Shown here piece by piece: positions 24,032-31,445 of a stretch of DNA of 55,134 nucleotides. The DNA lies in the NCBI RefSeq assembly GCF_002015075.1, contig NZ_MUXZ01000009.1, positions 1-55,134 on the forward strand, given 5' to 3'. The position numbers were made by a program, and so were the translations under genes. Numbering within the stretch: position 1 is the stretch's first letter; the number at the start of each line of letters is the position of its first letter. The notes beneath the pieces are model-generated. The model did no database searches. It saw nothing but the letters and a program-made list of their open reading frames with translations, and had not been told where the DNA came from. This DNA is from Canicola haemoglobinophilus (lineage in GTDB: Bacteria; Pseudomonadota; Gammaproteobacteria; Enterobacterales; Pasteurellaceae).

Positions 24032-24446
24032 ACATCAATTCTTCCTTCGCTCTGAGCAAATCAAGGCGAATTGCCAGAATGTGATTGCTCAATTACCGAC
24101 AAATAACGAAAAACCGCTTGTCGTCAAAATACAGCCACTTACTCGTTCACTTGAACAAAATGCCAAGTTGCACGCAATGTTGTCTGATATTGCCAACCAG
24201 TGCGAATTTCAGGGCAAAAAACGAGATATTGATACATGGAAAACGATTTTTGTATCAGCTCATAAAATTGCAAAGGGTGGACAAGCAGAAATGGCGATTG
24301 GGCTTGAAGGTGAAGTAATTAACTTGCGTGAGAGTACGGCTCAAATGGGCGTAAAGCGTATGGCAAGCCTAATTGAATATATAACCGCTTGGGGCGTTGA
24401 GAACGGCGTCCATTTTAATGATAAGTATGGAGTTTGGGGACGTTAA
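24021..24446 (+). CDS. ninB: NinB recombination-like protein
   Basis: 141 residues. LVVKIQPLTRSLEQNAKLHAMLSDIANQ and the later STAQMGVKRMASLIEYITAWG are the hallmarks of NinB (lambda Orf), a single-strand-binding-associated mediator of phage recombination. The start at 24021 overlaps the zinc-ribbon gene. Intact. Confidence 0.9.
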   Translation: MTNKHQFFLRSEQIKANCQNVIAQLPTNNEKPLVVKIQPLTRSLEQNAKLHAMLSDIANQCEFQGKKRDIDTWKTIFVSAHKIAKGGQAEMAIGLEGEVINLRESTAQMGVKRMASLIEYITAWGVENGVHFNDKYGVWGR

Positions 24447-24475
24447 AAACCGCACTAAGTGCGGTCTGTTTTGGG
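24444..24475 (+). terminator. Terminator made of paired uptake signals
   Basis: AACCGCACT and AGTGCGGT in inverted orientation form a stem, followed by CTGTTTT. It sits between ninB and the convergent hicBA pair and could act on both strands. Confidence 0.6.
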
Positions 24476-24518
24476 GAAATTCTTACGCTAACAGGGGAGC
24501 TGTTAGGCGTAGGGGGAG

Positions 24519-24974
24519 TTAGACTCTTTCCATTCCTGCGTAGGTGCTAGCAAAAAGTTCTTTTTGTGCAGCTACAGCAAGGAAGTGACTGCGGTCACGA
24601 TAGAGCGAATTATTGGCAACACGATTGTCAATGTTATTTAACAAGTATTGCGGAATGCTGATATTGATCCGCTGTTTCTTACCAAAGAAATTCGATACAT
24701 CAATATCAACTAATAACCACGATTGGCAATGTGCATAGTCTTCTTGTTTTTGATATTCAGCAAAACCAAGATCTTTGATTTGGGAAAAATCAAAACCTGT
24801 TTCTGCCATATCTTCTAAAACTAAATGAATAGCATCCGTCACCATAGGCAAAATATCTTTGACCTCATCGGCTGCACTGATGCAATTATACAAGTCGTTA
24901 GAAAGGGCTGGCACATATAAACCAATCGCTGTGTTTTCATCGGTAGGCATATCAACGCCGATAGTAAATAACAT
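24519..24974 (-). CDS. hicB: HicB-family antitoxin with DNA-binding C-terminus
   Basis: 151 residues. N-terminal HicB fold (MLFTIGVDMPTDENTAIGLYVPALSNDLYNCISAADEVKDILPMVTDAIHLVLEDMAETG) and a C-terminal ribbon-helix-helix-like region (RINISIPQYLLNNIDNRVANNSLYRDRSHFLAVAAQKEL). It should neutralise the small HicA encoded upstream and repress the operon. Confidence 0.85.
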   Translation of the reverse strand: MLFTIGVDMPTDENTAIGLYVPALSNDLYNCISAADEVKDILPMVTDAIHLVLEDMAETGFDFSQIKDLGFAEYQKQEDYAHCQSWLLVDIDVSNFFGKKQRINISIPQYLLNNIDNRVANNSLYRDRSHFLAVAAQKELFASTYAGMERV

Positions 24975-25002
24975 AAATAGCTCCTTTTAAGCTCGGCGGC
25001 GC

Positions 25003-25185
25003 TTAAAGCCCCGCCGATTTTTTGATGGATTTCAAAGTTCCGATTGCTAACTCTTTTTTCGGGTGAGGAACTGGGAAAGTTTTCCCTGTTTTCGGTGAGT
25101 ACCAGATTTGGTGATCACCTTTACCCATTCGCTTGAGATAACAACCATTAGCTTTGAGCTCCTTGATTAAGTCACTTGAGGTCAT
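25003..25185 (-). CDS. hicA: HicA-family toxin
   Basis: 60 residues, the compact HicA form: SSDLIKELKANGCYLKRMGKGDHQIWYSPKTGKTFPVPHPKKELAIGTLKSIKKSAGL. The catalytic His is in GDHQIW. It precedes hicB by 28 bases. The pair is inserted in the nin region on the opposite strand, between ninB and ninG, as a cargo cassette. Confidence 0.92.
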   Translation of the reverse strand: MTSSDLIKELKANGCYLKRMGKGDHQIWYSPKTGKTFPVPHPKKELAIGTLKSIKKSAGL

Positions 25186-25339
25186 TTATTTCTCCTGTTG
25201 TCTTAATCTGGGAATGATTATACACACAAAATACACACAATGCAAGAGTTATTTATTCAAAAAGAGAAAAATACACAACATAAAATTTATTAAAGTTTGT
25301 TTTGAATTGCAGTTGATATGTTTTTACATTGGGGGTGAG

Positions 25340-25927
25340 ATGAGTTTTGGGCGAAATAAGCCGTTTAATCGGAAATGCAAGATTTGTGGAAATAAATTCA
25401 AGACGAATTTTAGCAATGTGCAATGGTGTTCAGCAGAGTGTGGTGTTGCTTTGGCGAAAATAAAAGTGGATAAGGAAAGGGAGAAAGCAAGGTTAAAACG
25501 TGAGAAAGAGGATAAGGCACGAATTAAGGCGGTTAAAGAGCGGTTAAAAAGTCGTGCTGAATGGTTAGCGGATTTGCAGAAGGTTTTTAATCAGTTTATC
25601 CGCTTGCGAGATAAGGATTTACCTTGTATTTCATGCGGTCGCTATCACCAAGGGCAATGGCACGCTGGGCATTATCGTAGTGTTGGTGCTTGCCCTGAAT
25701 TGAGGTTTGATGAGATGAACGTCCATAAGCAATGTTCTGTTTGTAACAATTATAAAAGCGGTAATTTGACGGAATATCGTCTCAATTTGATCAGAAAAAT
25801 TGGCGAGGCAGAAGTTGAACGCTTGGATAGAAAAGATCATCCGCCATTAAAGCTCTCAGTTGATGAGATCAAGGCGTTAATTAAGGTTTATAAGGCGAAG
25901 GTGAGGGAGTTGCAGGATGGCAGATAG
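25340..25927 (+). CDS. ninG: NinG recombination protein
   Basis: 195 residues from the ATG at 25340 behind GGGGGTGAG; the frame is open upstream but lacks a start with a ribosome site. CKICGNKFKTNFSNVQWCSAECG is a zinc finger, followed by a long Lys/Arg/Glu coiled coil and PCISCGRYHQGQWHAGHYRSVGACPELRFDEMNVHKQCSVCNNYKSGN, the HNH-like core of NinG (lambda Rap), a Holliday-junction or branched-DNA nuclease. Overlaps Q by 11 bases. Confidence 0.92.
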   Translation: MSFGRNKPFNRKCKICGNKFKTNFSNVQWCSAECGVALAKIKVDKEREKARLKREKEDKARIKAVKERLKSRAEWLADLQKVFNQFIRLRDKDLPCISCGRYHQGQWHAGHYRSVGACPELRFDEMNVHKQCSVCNNYKSGNLTEYRLNLIRKIGEAEVERLDRKDHPPLKLSVDEIKALIKVYKAKVRELQDGR

Positions 25928-26378
25928 ATTGTTAGAAGAGCCAAAACAGGAATGGATTGAGAACTTGCTGAACCTTTGGGGTGCTTGGGCGTTTAGTGGG
26001 TTGGATTTTGATAGTCGTATGAATATGTTAGCTAAGCTGATGATGAAAGCCGATCCAAATCGTATTACTGTGCCTGTGCGTGAGATGTGCGATGATGATT
26101 TGGGCTTGGTGATTAGCTCGGTGATTGGTTATTGTATTAAAAATCCTTGCCCGCAGGATTTTAAGTATCTCGAAGCTAAATATGTGTATGGGTTGTCGGT
26201 GTATGCGATTGCGAAGTATCAGTGGCAAAAGGATAAATCAATTTCTCGAAATGGTTGGTATAAGCGAGTTACAGAAAGTATAAAAGACTCAGAATGGGTT
26301 GTTGCTAAGTTTCTCGATCTTGCTATTAAAAATCACAAAGATGTCGCTAAATTGCAAAAATATGCTTTTAACTTGTAA
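25917..26378 (+). CDS. Late antiterminator Q
   Basis: 153 residues. ENLLNLWGAWAFSGLDF at the start and the HTH-like YVYGLSVYAIAKYQWQKDKSISRNGWYKRVTESI identify the phage antitermination Q family. It should load on RNA polymerase at the late promoter directly downstream and let it pass the terminator at about 26465 to express lysis and structural genes. Confidence 0.85.
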   Translation: MADRLLEEPKQEWIENLLNLWGAWAFSGLDFDSRMNMLAKLMMKADPNRITVPVREMCDDDLGLVISSVIGYCIKNPCPQDFKYLEAKYVYGLSVYAIAKYQWQKDKSISRNGWYKRVTESIKDSEWVVAKFLDLAIKNHKDVAKLQKYAFNL

Positions 26379-26385
26379 AAAGGTA

Positions 26386-26486
26386 TTGAATTTGGTGGTG
26401 AATTCATATAATATATCCGTAATGCTGGACATCGTATAAGTGATGTTCACCGAATGAATTTTCACAGCCCTGAGCAGAAATGCTTG
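26386..26486 (+). promoter_or_regulatory. Late promoter and downstream terminator (pR'-tR'-like)
   Basis: TTGAAT (26386-26391) and TATAAT (26407-26412, 15-base spacing) or TAATAT two bases later (17-base spacing) form a promoter directly after Q. About 60 bases on, AGCCC-TGAGCA-GAAA-TGCT-GGGGCT followed by T5 (26465-26486) is a terminator. This short terminated leader is the classic Q-dependent arrangement. Confidence 0.65.
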
Positions 26487-26521
26487 GGGCTTTTTATTAC
26501 CTCAAAAAAGCGAGGTGATGT

Positions 26522-26821
26522 ATGAGTAATATTATGAGAGATTCGGCTACACAAAGTTATTTATGGAATGGTTTAACTGGTTGGCTTGCATGGCTTGGTG
26601 ATCAGCAAAATCTAATGTTGATTAGTTTGGCATTGGGGATTTTAACCGCTCTTGTGAATATGTATTCAAAATTCAAAGAAAGAAAAATCAAACTCCGCCA
26701 AGAAGAAAGGGAAGAGGAAAAACACCGACTTGAAATGCAACAGCTTAGAGAGTTGGGTGAGTTGAAAAAACAACAATTACAAAGAGGGTTGCGAGATGAG
26801 CCGATTAAAAACAGCGGGTAA
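26522..26821 (+). CDS. Phage holin
   Basis: 99 residues with one clear membrane segment (NLMLISLALGILTALVNMYSKF), possibly a second weaker one before it, and a long charged C-terminal helix (KERKIKLRQEEREEEKHRLEMQQL). This is the pattern of small Pasteurellaceae and Mu/HP1-type holins. First gene after the late terminator, and it overlaps the lysozyme gene by 26 bases. Confidence 0.75.
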   Translation: MSNIMRDSATQSYLWNGLTGWLAWLGDQQNLMLISLALGILTALVNMYSKFKERKIKLRQEEREEEKHRLEMQQLRELGELKKQQLQRGLRDEPIKNSG

Positions 26822-27338
26822 ATATGGCATTGGTGTATGTTCTGTTGTTGCCATTATTGGCTTGATGCAGCACCAGTTTGGTAATGAATTTCGTACAAGT
26901 GAAAAAGGGTTAGAAATTATTGGCAATGCCGAAGGTTGCAGACGTGATCCTTATATTTGCCCTGCTGATGTTTTAACCGTTGGTATTGGGTCGACCGAAT
27001 ATAGCGGAGAACTCATTAATCCTAATAAACGTTATTCAGATTTAGAAATTGCAGAACGTTGGAAGAACGATATTAAGATTGCGGAGCGTTGCGTTAATCA
27101 ATATGCAAAGGGCTATTACATTCCGCAAGGTGTATTTGATGCAGCTACATCACTAACTTTTAATGTGGGTTGTGGTGCTACGAGTAAATCCACTATGTTT
27201 CGCAAAATCCGCAAAGGTGATTATGTTGGAGCTTGTAATGAATTATCTAAATGGGTTTATTCAAGCGGTCGTAAATTACGAGGTCTTGAAATCAGACGTG
27301 AGAAAGAGCGGTCATTATGCCTTAAGGGGATAAGATGA
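26796..27338 (+). CDS. SAR endolysin, T4-type lysozyme (GH24)
   Basis: 180 residues. Weakly hydrophobic N-terminal signal-anchor-release segment (about 8-24, YGIGVCSVVAIIGLM) followed by the GH24 domain. The catalytic residues are Glu46, Cys55 and Thr61 (spacing E-x8-C-x5-T). Cys15 lies in the anchor. This combination matches P1 Lyz, in which the anchor Cys and the catalytic Cys take part in a disulfide switch upon release. Cleaves peptidoglycan glycan strands. Confidence 0.92.
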   Translation: MSRLKTAGKYGIGVCSVVAIIGLMQHQFGNEFRTSEKGLEIIGNAEGCRRDPYICPADVLTVGIGSTEYSGELINPNKRYSDLEIAERWKNDIKIAERCVNQYAKGYYIPQGVFDAATSLTFNVGCGATSKSTMFRKIRKGDYVGACNELSKWVYSSGRKLRGLEIRREKERSLCLKGIR

Positions 27339-27457
27339 ATTATTTACCGAGTGTCTGTTTATTCGCATTTGCAGGTTATATGGCAATAAAAGGAGGTGGA
27401 CCATGGGGATGGTTTCTATTTTTAGGACTGTTGGTTTATCCGTGTCGCATAGAATAA
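27335..27457 (+). CDS. Small membrane protein of the lysis cassette
   Basis: 40 residues, starts on the lysozyme stop (ATGA) and overlaps the Rz start. Two short hydrophobic stretches (YLPSVCLFAFAGYMAI and PWGWFLFLGLLVYP) separated by KGGG make a hairpin-like membrane peptide. Could be a second holin or antiholin. It also contains the strong AAAAGGAGGTGG ribosome site used by Rz. Confidence 0.6.
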   Translation: MNYLPSVCLFAFAGYMAIKGGGPWGWFLFLGLLVYPCRIE

Positions 27458-27762
27458 TTATTGTATTGCTAACGGTGATTTTGGGCTTGGGGGTATGGTC
27501 GTGGCGACAGTCTCAGATGATAAGTAGCTTACAGGCTACGAACCAAGCTCAAGCCCAAACTATTGAGCAATTGAACAAAACGAATGAACAATTGAACAAT
27601 CAGCTTATCGCAGAGCAAAAAGCTATTGAACAACAGCGAGAACTGGCAAATCAATTCAAAAGCCAAGCGGAGAGCAAGCGTGAGAAAGTTAGAGTTATCT
27701 TTAAAGACAATCAATGTGCTAACACTGACTTGCCTAGCGGTGTCATTGAGCAGTTGCAGTAG
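27403..27762 (+). CDS. Rz-type inner-membrane spanin (DUF2570-like)
   Basis: 119 residues: N-terminal membrane anchor (IIIVLLTVILGLGVWSW) and a long periplasmic coiled coil (SLQATNQAQAQTIEQLNKTNEQLNNQLIAEQKAIEQQ). The C-terminus is short (NQCANTDLPSGVIEQLQ). Works with the nested Rz1 to fuse inner and outer membranes in the last step of lysis. Confidence 0.85.
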   Translation: MGMVSIFRTVGLSVSHRIIIVLLTVILGLGVWSWRQSQMISSLQATNQAQAQTIEQLNKTNEQLNNQLIAEQKAIEQQRELANQFKSQAESKREKVRVIFKDNQCANTDLPSGVIEQLQ

Positions 27763-27949
27763 CCAGGTTAAAACGCAGTATTTATTCCCACCACAAGCCT
27801 ACACAATCCCTTGTGAGCGGTCAGATTTTAGTGGTAGGACCTATGGTGATGCTATTGAGCATTTAATTAAGGTCATGGCTGAAAGAGATTTATGTGCAAG
27901 TCAGATTGATAAAATTCGAGAATGGCGGATTGAGAATGCACAGCATTGA
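27680..27949 (+). CDS. Rz1-type outer-membrane spanin lipoprotein
   Basis: Embedded in the +1 frame of Rz and running past it, as in lambda. I place the start at GTG 27680 because GGAGAGC lies before it and a short signal peptide ending in the lipobox LAVSLSSC follows. The mature part is about 60 residues and ends QIDKIREWRIENAQH. Upstream frame codons exist, but only this start gives a proper signal peptide. Confidence 0.75.
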   Translation: MRKLELSLKTINVLTLTCLAVSLSSCSSQVKTQYLFPPQAYTIPCERSDFSGRTYGDAIEHLIKVMAERDLCASQIDKIREWRIENAQH

Positions 27950-27960
27950 GAGGTAAAAAA

Positions 27961-27995
27961 TAAACCTTAAACATTTGCGGTGTTTAGGGTTTTTC
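27961..27995 (+). terminator. Terminator or attenuator after the lysis genes
   Basis: AAACCTTAAACA and TGTTTAGGGTTT pair imperfectly around a short loop and are followed by T5. It separates lysis from packaging genes; late transcription must pass it, presumably with Q. Confidence 0.6.
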
Positions 27996-28072
27996 ATTCC
28001 AACTTCCTATACAAGAAGGAACGAGATGTGGAAATTATTACATTTTTAACCGTAACCATCAAGGAGATACTT

Positions 28073-28183
28073 ATGGAATATGGTTTATGGCAAATAAGCC
28101 TTGCGGTAACGTTGCCTATTTTGGCTTTCGTTTCCCCTAAACTTGTAAATGCGATTGCAAATTTATTAAATGCTTTAAAGTAA
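28073..28183 (+). CDS. Small hydrophobic protein (36 residues)
   Basis: ATG at 28073 with AAGGAGATACTT. One membrane-like stretch (ISLAVTLPILAFVSPKLVNAIANLL). Lies between the lysis cassette and terminase. Function unknown; the strong ribosome site argues that it is translated. Confidence 0.5.
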   Translation: MEYGLWQISLAVTLPILAFVSPKLVNAIANLLNALK

Positions 28184-28198
28184 AAAGGATTAACCACA

Positions 28199-28708
28199 AT
28201 GCCAAAGAAAGACGAGGTTAAATCCACGTCTAAGGGGCGTGGTGAGAACAATAAAAAGAAAACAGGGCGACCATCATCTTATATGCAAGAAGTTGCAGAT
28301 GATATTTGTATGTTGCTTTCCCAAGGAGAGAGTTTACGCAAGATTTGTGAGCGACCAGGTATGCCTGCTCAATCTACAATTTATCTATGGTTGCAAGAAA
28401 ATGATCAATTTTCGGAGCAGTACGTGCGCGCACGCGAGAGCCAAGCAGATTTTTTGCTTGATGAAATTTTAGATATTGCCGATTGTGCTACGCCTGAAGA
28501 CGTACAAATTGCTAAATTAAGAGTGGATAGCCGCAAGTGGTACATTACTAAAGTTGCTCCTAAAAAATATGGCGATAAAGTCACTCAAGAAATTTCAGGT
28601 GTAGATGGAAGTGCGGTAAAAATTGAAATGAAAAAAGAAATCGATCTTTCGGTGTATTCAGATGATGAACTTAGACTTCTTAGAGAGCTTAAGCGAAAGC
28701 AACCTTAG
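28199..28708 (+). CDS. Terminase small subunit
   Basis: 169 residues. Basic N-terminus (KKDEVKSTSKGRGENNKKKTGRP) then a helix-turn-helix region (EVADDICMLLSQGESLRKICERPGMPAQSTIYLWLQEN) and a central oligomerisation helix, as in phage terminase small subunits of the Terminase_5/ Xtm-like group. Recognises the packaging site and recruits the large subunit, whose gene overlaps its end by 47 bases. Confidence 0.88.
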   Translation: MPKKDEVKSTSKGRGENNKKKTGRPSSYMQEVADDICMLLSQGESLRKICERPGMPAQSTIYLWLQENDQFSEQYVRARESQADFLLDEILDIADCATPEDVQIAKLRVDSRKWYITKVAPKKYGDKVTQEISGVDGSAVKIEMKKEIDLSVYSDDELRLLRELKRKQP

Positions 28709-30116
28709 TAATGAGTTAGCTCGTAGAAATTTGATTGATTTCACTACACAAACCAACCCCGATTTCATTACAGGCTGGTTTAACAAAATTATTGCTCGTG
28801 AGCTACAACAATTCTATCAAGATGTTGTTGACGGCAAACAGCCTCGCTTAATGATTTTTGCCCCTCCTCGAAGTGGTAAAAGTGAATTATTTAGTCGTCG
28901 CTTTCCAGCATGGGCATTTGGCAAAAATCCTGATTTACAGATGATTGCTTGTTCTTATTCTGCTGATTTAGCTAGCAGAATGAACCGAGATGTGCAACGG
29001 ATTATGGATGATGAAAGTTACCTCGATATTTTTCCTCAATCCTCGTTAAATAATAAACGAATTGCAAAAATTTCAGGTCAAGCACTTAGAAACAGTGAGA
29101 TTTTTGAGATTACAGGACACAAAGGTGCTTATCGTTCTGCTGGTGTGGGTGGTGGTATTACAGGGATGGGGGCAGATATTGCCATCATTGACGACCCCGT
29201 TAAAGATGCCAAAGAAGCTAATTCTCAAACGGTAAGAGATAGCGTGTGGGATTGGTACACCACTACCCTTTATACTCGCTTATCACCTAAAAGCGGTGTG
29301 TTATTAGGTATGACCCGATGGCACGAAGATGATTTAGCTGGGCGATTGTTGCAAGAAATGGAAAATGGCGGTGATCAATGGCGTGTTATTTCATTTCCAG
29401 CAATCGCAGAGCAAGATGAGGAATATCGAAAAGAAGGTGAGCCATTGCACCCTGAGCGTTTTGATTTAGAACGACTCATGAAAATCAAAAATGCGGTAGG
29501 TTCGCACACATGGACCGCACTTTATCAACAACGCCCTACCTTAAAAGGTGGTGGTTTAATTAAAGGCGATTGGTTTGCACGCTATAAAATCCCTCCAATT
29601 ATTCGAATTAAGGCAATTTATGCGGATACTGCACAAAAAACCAAAGAGCATAACGACTACTCTGTTTTCTTAGTTGCTGGTAAAGGTAATGATGGCAAGG
29701 TTTATATTCTCGATTTAATTCGTGGTAAATGGGAAGCACCTGATTTAGAACGCACGCTAAAAGATGTGTGGGCTAAACACTCTGCTATTCGTGAAACTGG
29801 TGTGCTAACAAAGGCAAACATAGAAGATAAATCGAGTGGCACAAGTTTAATTCAGAACATCAGACGAAATAGTCGCATTCCTATCAGCCCTGTTCAGGTT
29901 GATAGCGATAAATATACTAGAGTGCTTGGTGTGCAAGGTTATATCGAAAGTGGCTATGTTTGCTTGCCTGAAAATGCTCCATGGGTAGCTGATTTTATCG
30001 CTGAATGTGAGGCATTTACCGCAACAGATAGTCATAAGCATGATGATCAAGTAGATGCTTTAGTTATGGCTATTTCTGATTTACTTGGTAAGTCAAAATC
30101 CCTACTGGACTGTTAA
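28662..30116 (+). CDS. Terminase large subunit
   Basis: 484 residues, ATPase-nuclease motor for DNA packaging. Walker A APPRSGKSELF, Walker B ADIAIIDDPV, coupling motif LLGMTRWHEDDL, and the RNase H-like nuclease with Asp residues in IYADTAQKT, ANIEDKSSG and HKHDDQVDALV. Complete. The product resembles the terminase of Pasteurellaceae contractile-tail phages with DUF1073 portals. Confidence 0.95.
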   Translation: MMNLDFLESLSESNLSNELARRNLIDFTTQTNPDFITGWFNKIIARELQQFYQDVVDGKQPRLMIFAPPRSGKSELFSRRFPAWAFGKNPDLQMIACSYSADLASRMNRDVQRIMDDESYLDIFPQSSLNNKRIAKISGQALRNSEIFEITGHKGAYRSAGVGGGITGMGADIAIIDDPVKDAKEANSQTVRDSVWDWYTTTLYTRLSPKSGVLLGMTRWHEDDLAGRLLQEMENGGDQWRVISFPAIAEQDEEYRKEGEPLHPERFDLERLMKIKNAVGSHTWTALYQQRPTLKGGGLIKGDWFARYKIPPIIRIKAIYADTAQKTKEHNDYSVFLVAGKGNDGKVYILDLIRGKWEAPDLERTLKDVWAKHSAIRETGVLTKANIEDKSSGTSLIQNIRRNSRIPISPVQVDSDKYTRVLGVQGYIESGYVCLPENAPWVADFIAECEAFTATDSHKHDDQVDALVMAISDLLGKSKSLLDC

Positions 30117-30119
30117 TGT

Positions 30120-31445
30120 ATGAAAATTTTAGATGATTTACGTTCCTTTGCTCTTAAATTAGGGTTTAAACAGCAAGCAACGAGCTATCAGCGTGGTGAA
30201 ATGATCACCCGAGATACTCAACAGCTTGATACACTCTGGACGGATAACTGGGTAGCAGAAAAAATCTGCATTAAACGCCCTCAAGATATGACAAGACGTT
30301 GGCGTGTGGTTTATTCCAATGATTTAGACGCAGAGCAATTAGAAGCCTTTGAGAAATTAGAACGTTCACTCAAGCTCAAAGAAACACTTACCAAAGCCTT
30401 ATCTTGGGCGAGTTTGTATGGCTCGGTTGGCGTGTTGATTGTGACAGATAAATTCAATCTCTCTGCACCCTTGCAACCAACCGAACAACTCAAGCGGTTA
30501 GTGATTTTGCCAAAATCGAAAATCGGCTTGAGTGGTCAGCGAGATGAAAACATCTTATCGGATAATTTCGGCAAATATACCGAGTATCAAATTAGTGGCA
30601 ATCAAGACTCGGTTAATATTCATCACAGCCGACTGATTATCATCAATGCCAAAGAAGCCCCCTTGTCGGAAGATACGATATGGGGGCTTTCTGATTTAGA
30701 GCCAGTTTTAACCGCACTTAAACGCTTTGATGGTGCAAGTACCAATATTGGCGACTTGATTTTCGAGAGCAAAGTCGATGTGTTCAAAATTGCAGGACTT
30801 TCCGACAAAATCGCCGCAGGCTTTGAAGATGATGTGGCAAAAGTGATTTCTTCGGTGCAGTCGATTAAATCCGCAACTAATAGCTTATTGTTGGATATCG
30901 AAAACGAATATGAACAAAAAGAACTTGCCTTTGGTGGCTTGCGTGATTTGTTGATTGAGTTTCGCAATGCGGTAGCAGGTGCGGCAGATATGCCAGTAAC
31001 GATTTTATTCGGGCAAAGTGCGGCAGGTTTTGCTAGTGGCGAAGAAGATATCCAAAACTACCACGAAAGCATTCATCGCCTACAAGAAGCACGCTTACGC
31101 CCTGCATTAGAACGCTTAGACCCGTTACTCTGCCAAATGGCATTTGGTGGAATGCCACAAGATTGGTGGTTTGAGTTTTTACCATTACAAGAGTTAAAAC
31201 AAGAGCAACAAATTACGATGCTAGGCACTTTTGCTACCGCATCAATGGCATTAGTGCAAGGTGGCGTATTAACGGAAATTCAAGTGGCAAATGAGCTGAA
31301 AGAGAGCGGTTTATTTGCCTCAATTTCTGCGGAAGATATTGCCAAGTTAGAGGAACAAGCGAATGTTGATGAACTTACCCGAGATTTGGAAGAACCAGAA
31401 GAACAAACCGAAGATACGCAAGTTCAAACCGAACAAAACGAGTAA
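30120..31445 (+). CDS. Phage portal protein (DUF1073 family)
   Basis: 441 residues. LDTLWTDNWVAEKICIKRPQDMTRRWRVV near the start and PVTILFGQSAAGFASGEEDIQNYHESIHRLQEARLRPALERL in the last third are the DUF1073 portal signatures. Forms the dodecameric ring through which DNA enters. The C-terminus is acidic and Gln-rich. Overlaps the MuF-toxin gene by about 80 bases. Confidence 0.92.
   Translation: MKILDDLRSFALKLGFKQQATSYQRGEMITRDTQQLDTLWTDNWVAEKICIKRPQDMTRRWRVVYSNDLDAEQLEAFEKLERSLKLKETLTKALSWASLYGSVGVLIVTDKFNLSAPLQPTEQLKRLVILPKSKIGLSGQRDENILSDNFGKYTEYQISGNQDSVNIHHSRLIIINAKEAPLSEDTIWGLSDLEPVLTALKRFDGASTNIGDLIFESKVDVFKIAGLSDKIAAGFEDDVAKVISSVQSIKSATNSLLLDIENEYEQKELAFGGLRDLLIEFRNAVAGAADMPVTILFGQSAAGFASGEEDIQNYHESIHRLQEARLRPALERLDPLLCQMAFGGMPQDWWFEFLPLQELKQEQQITMLGTFATASMALVQGGVLTEIQVANELKESGLFASISAEDIAKLEEQANVDELTRDLEEPEEQTEDTQVQTEQNE

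Noticed and set aside
25154..25339. N-terminal extension of ninG to 25154
   Set aside because: The extra residues are unlike NinG, overlap the hicA promoter region, and the ATG at 25340 has the ribosome site and the conserved start.
30120..31445. Portal gene as an anti-CBASS (Acb1-like) protein
   Set aside because: DUF1073 entries sometimes mention Acb1, but this is a full-length portal in the normal terminase-portal-MuF order with no separate phosphodiesterase motif seen.
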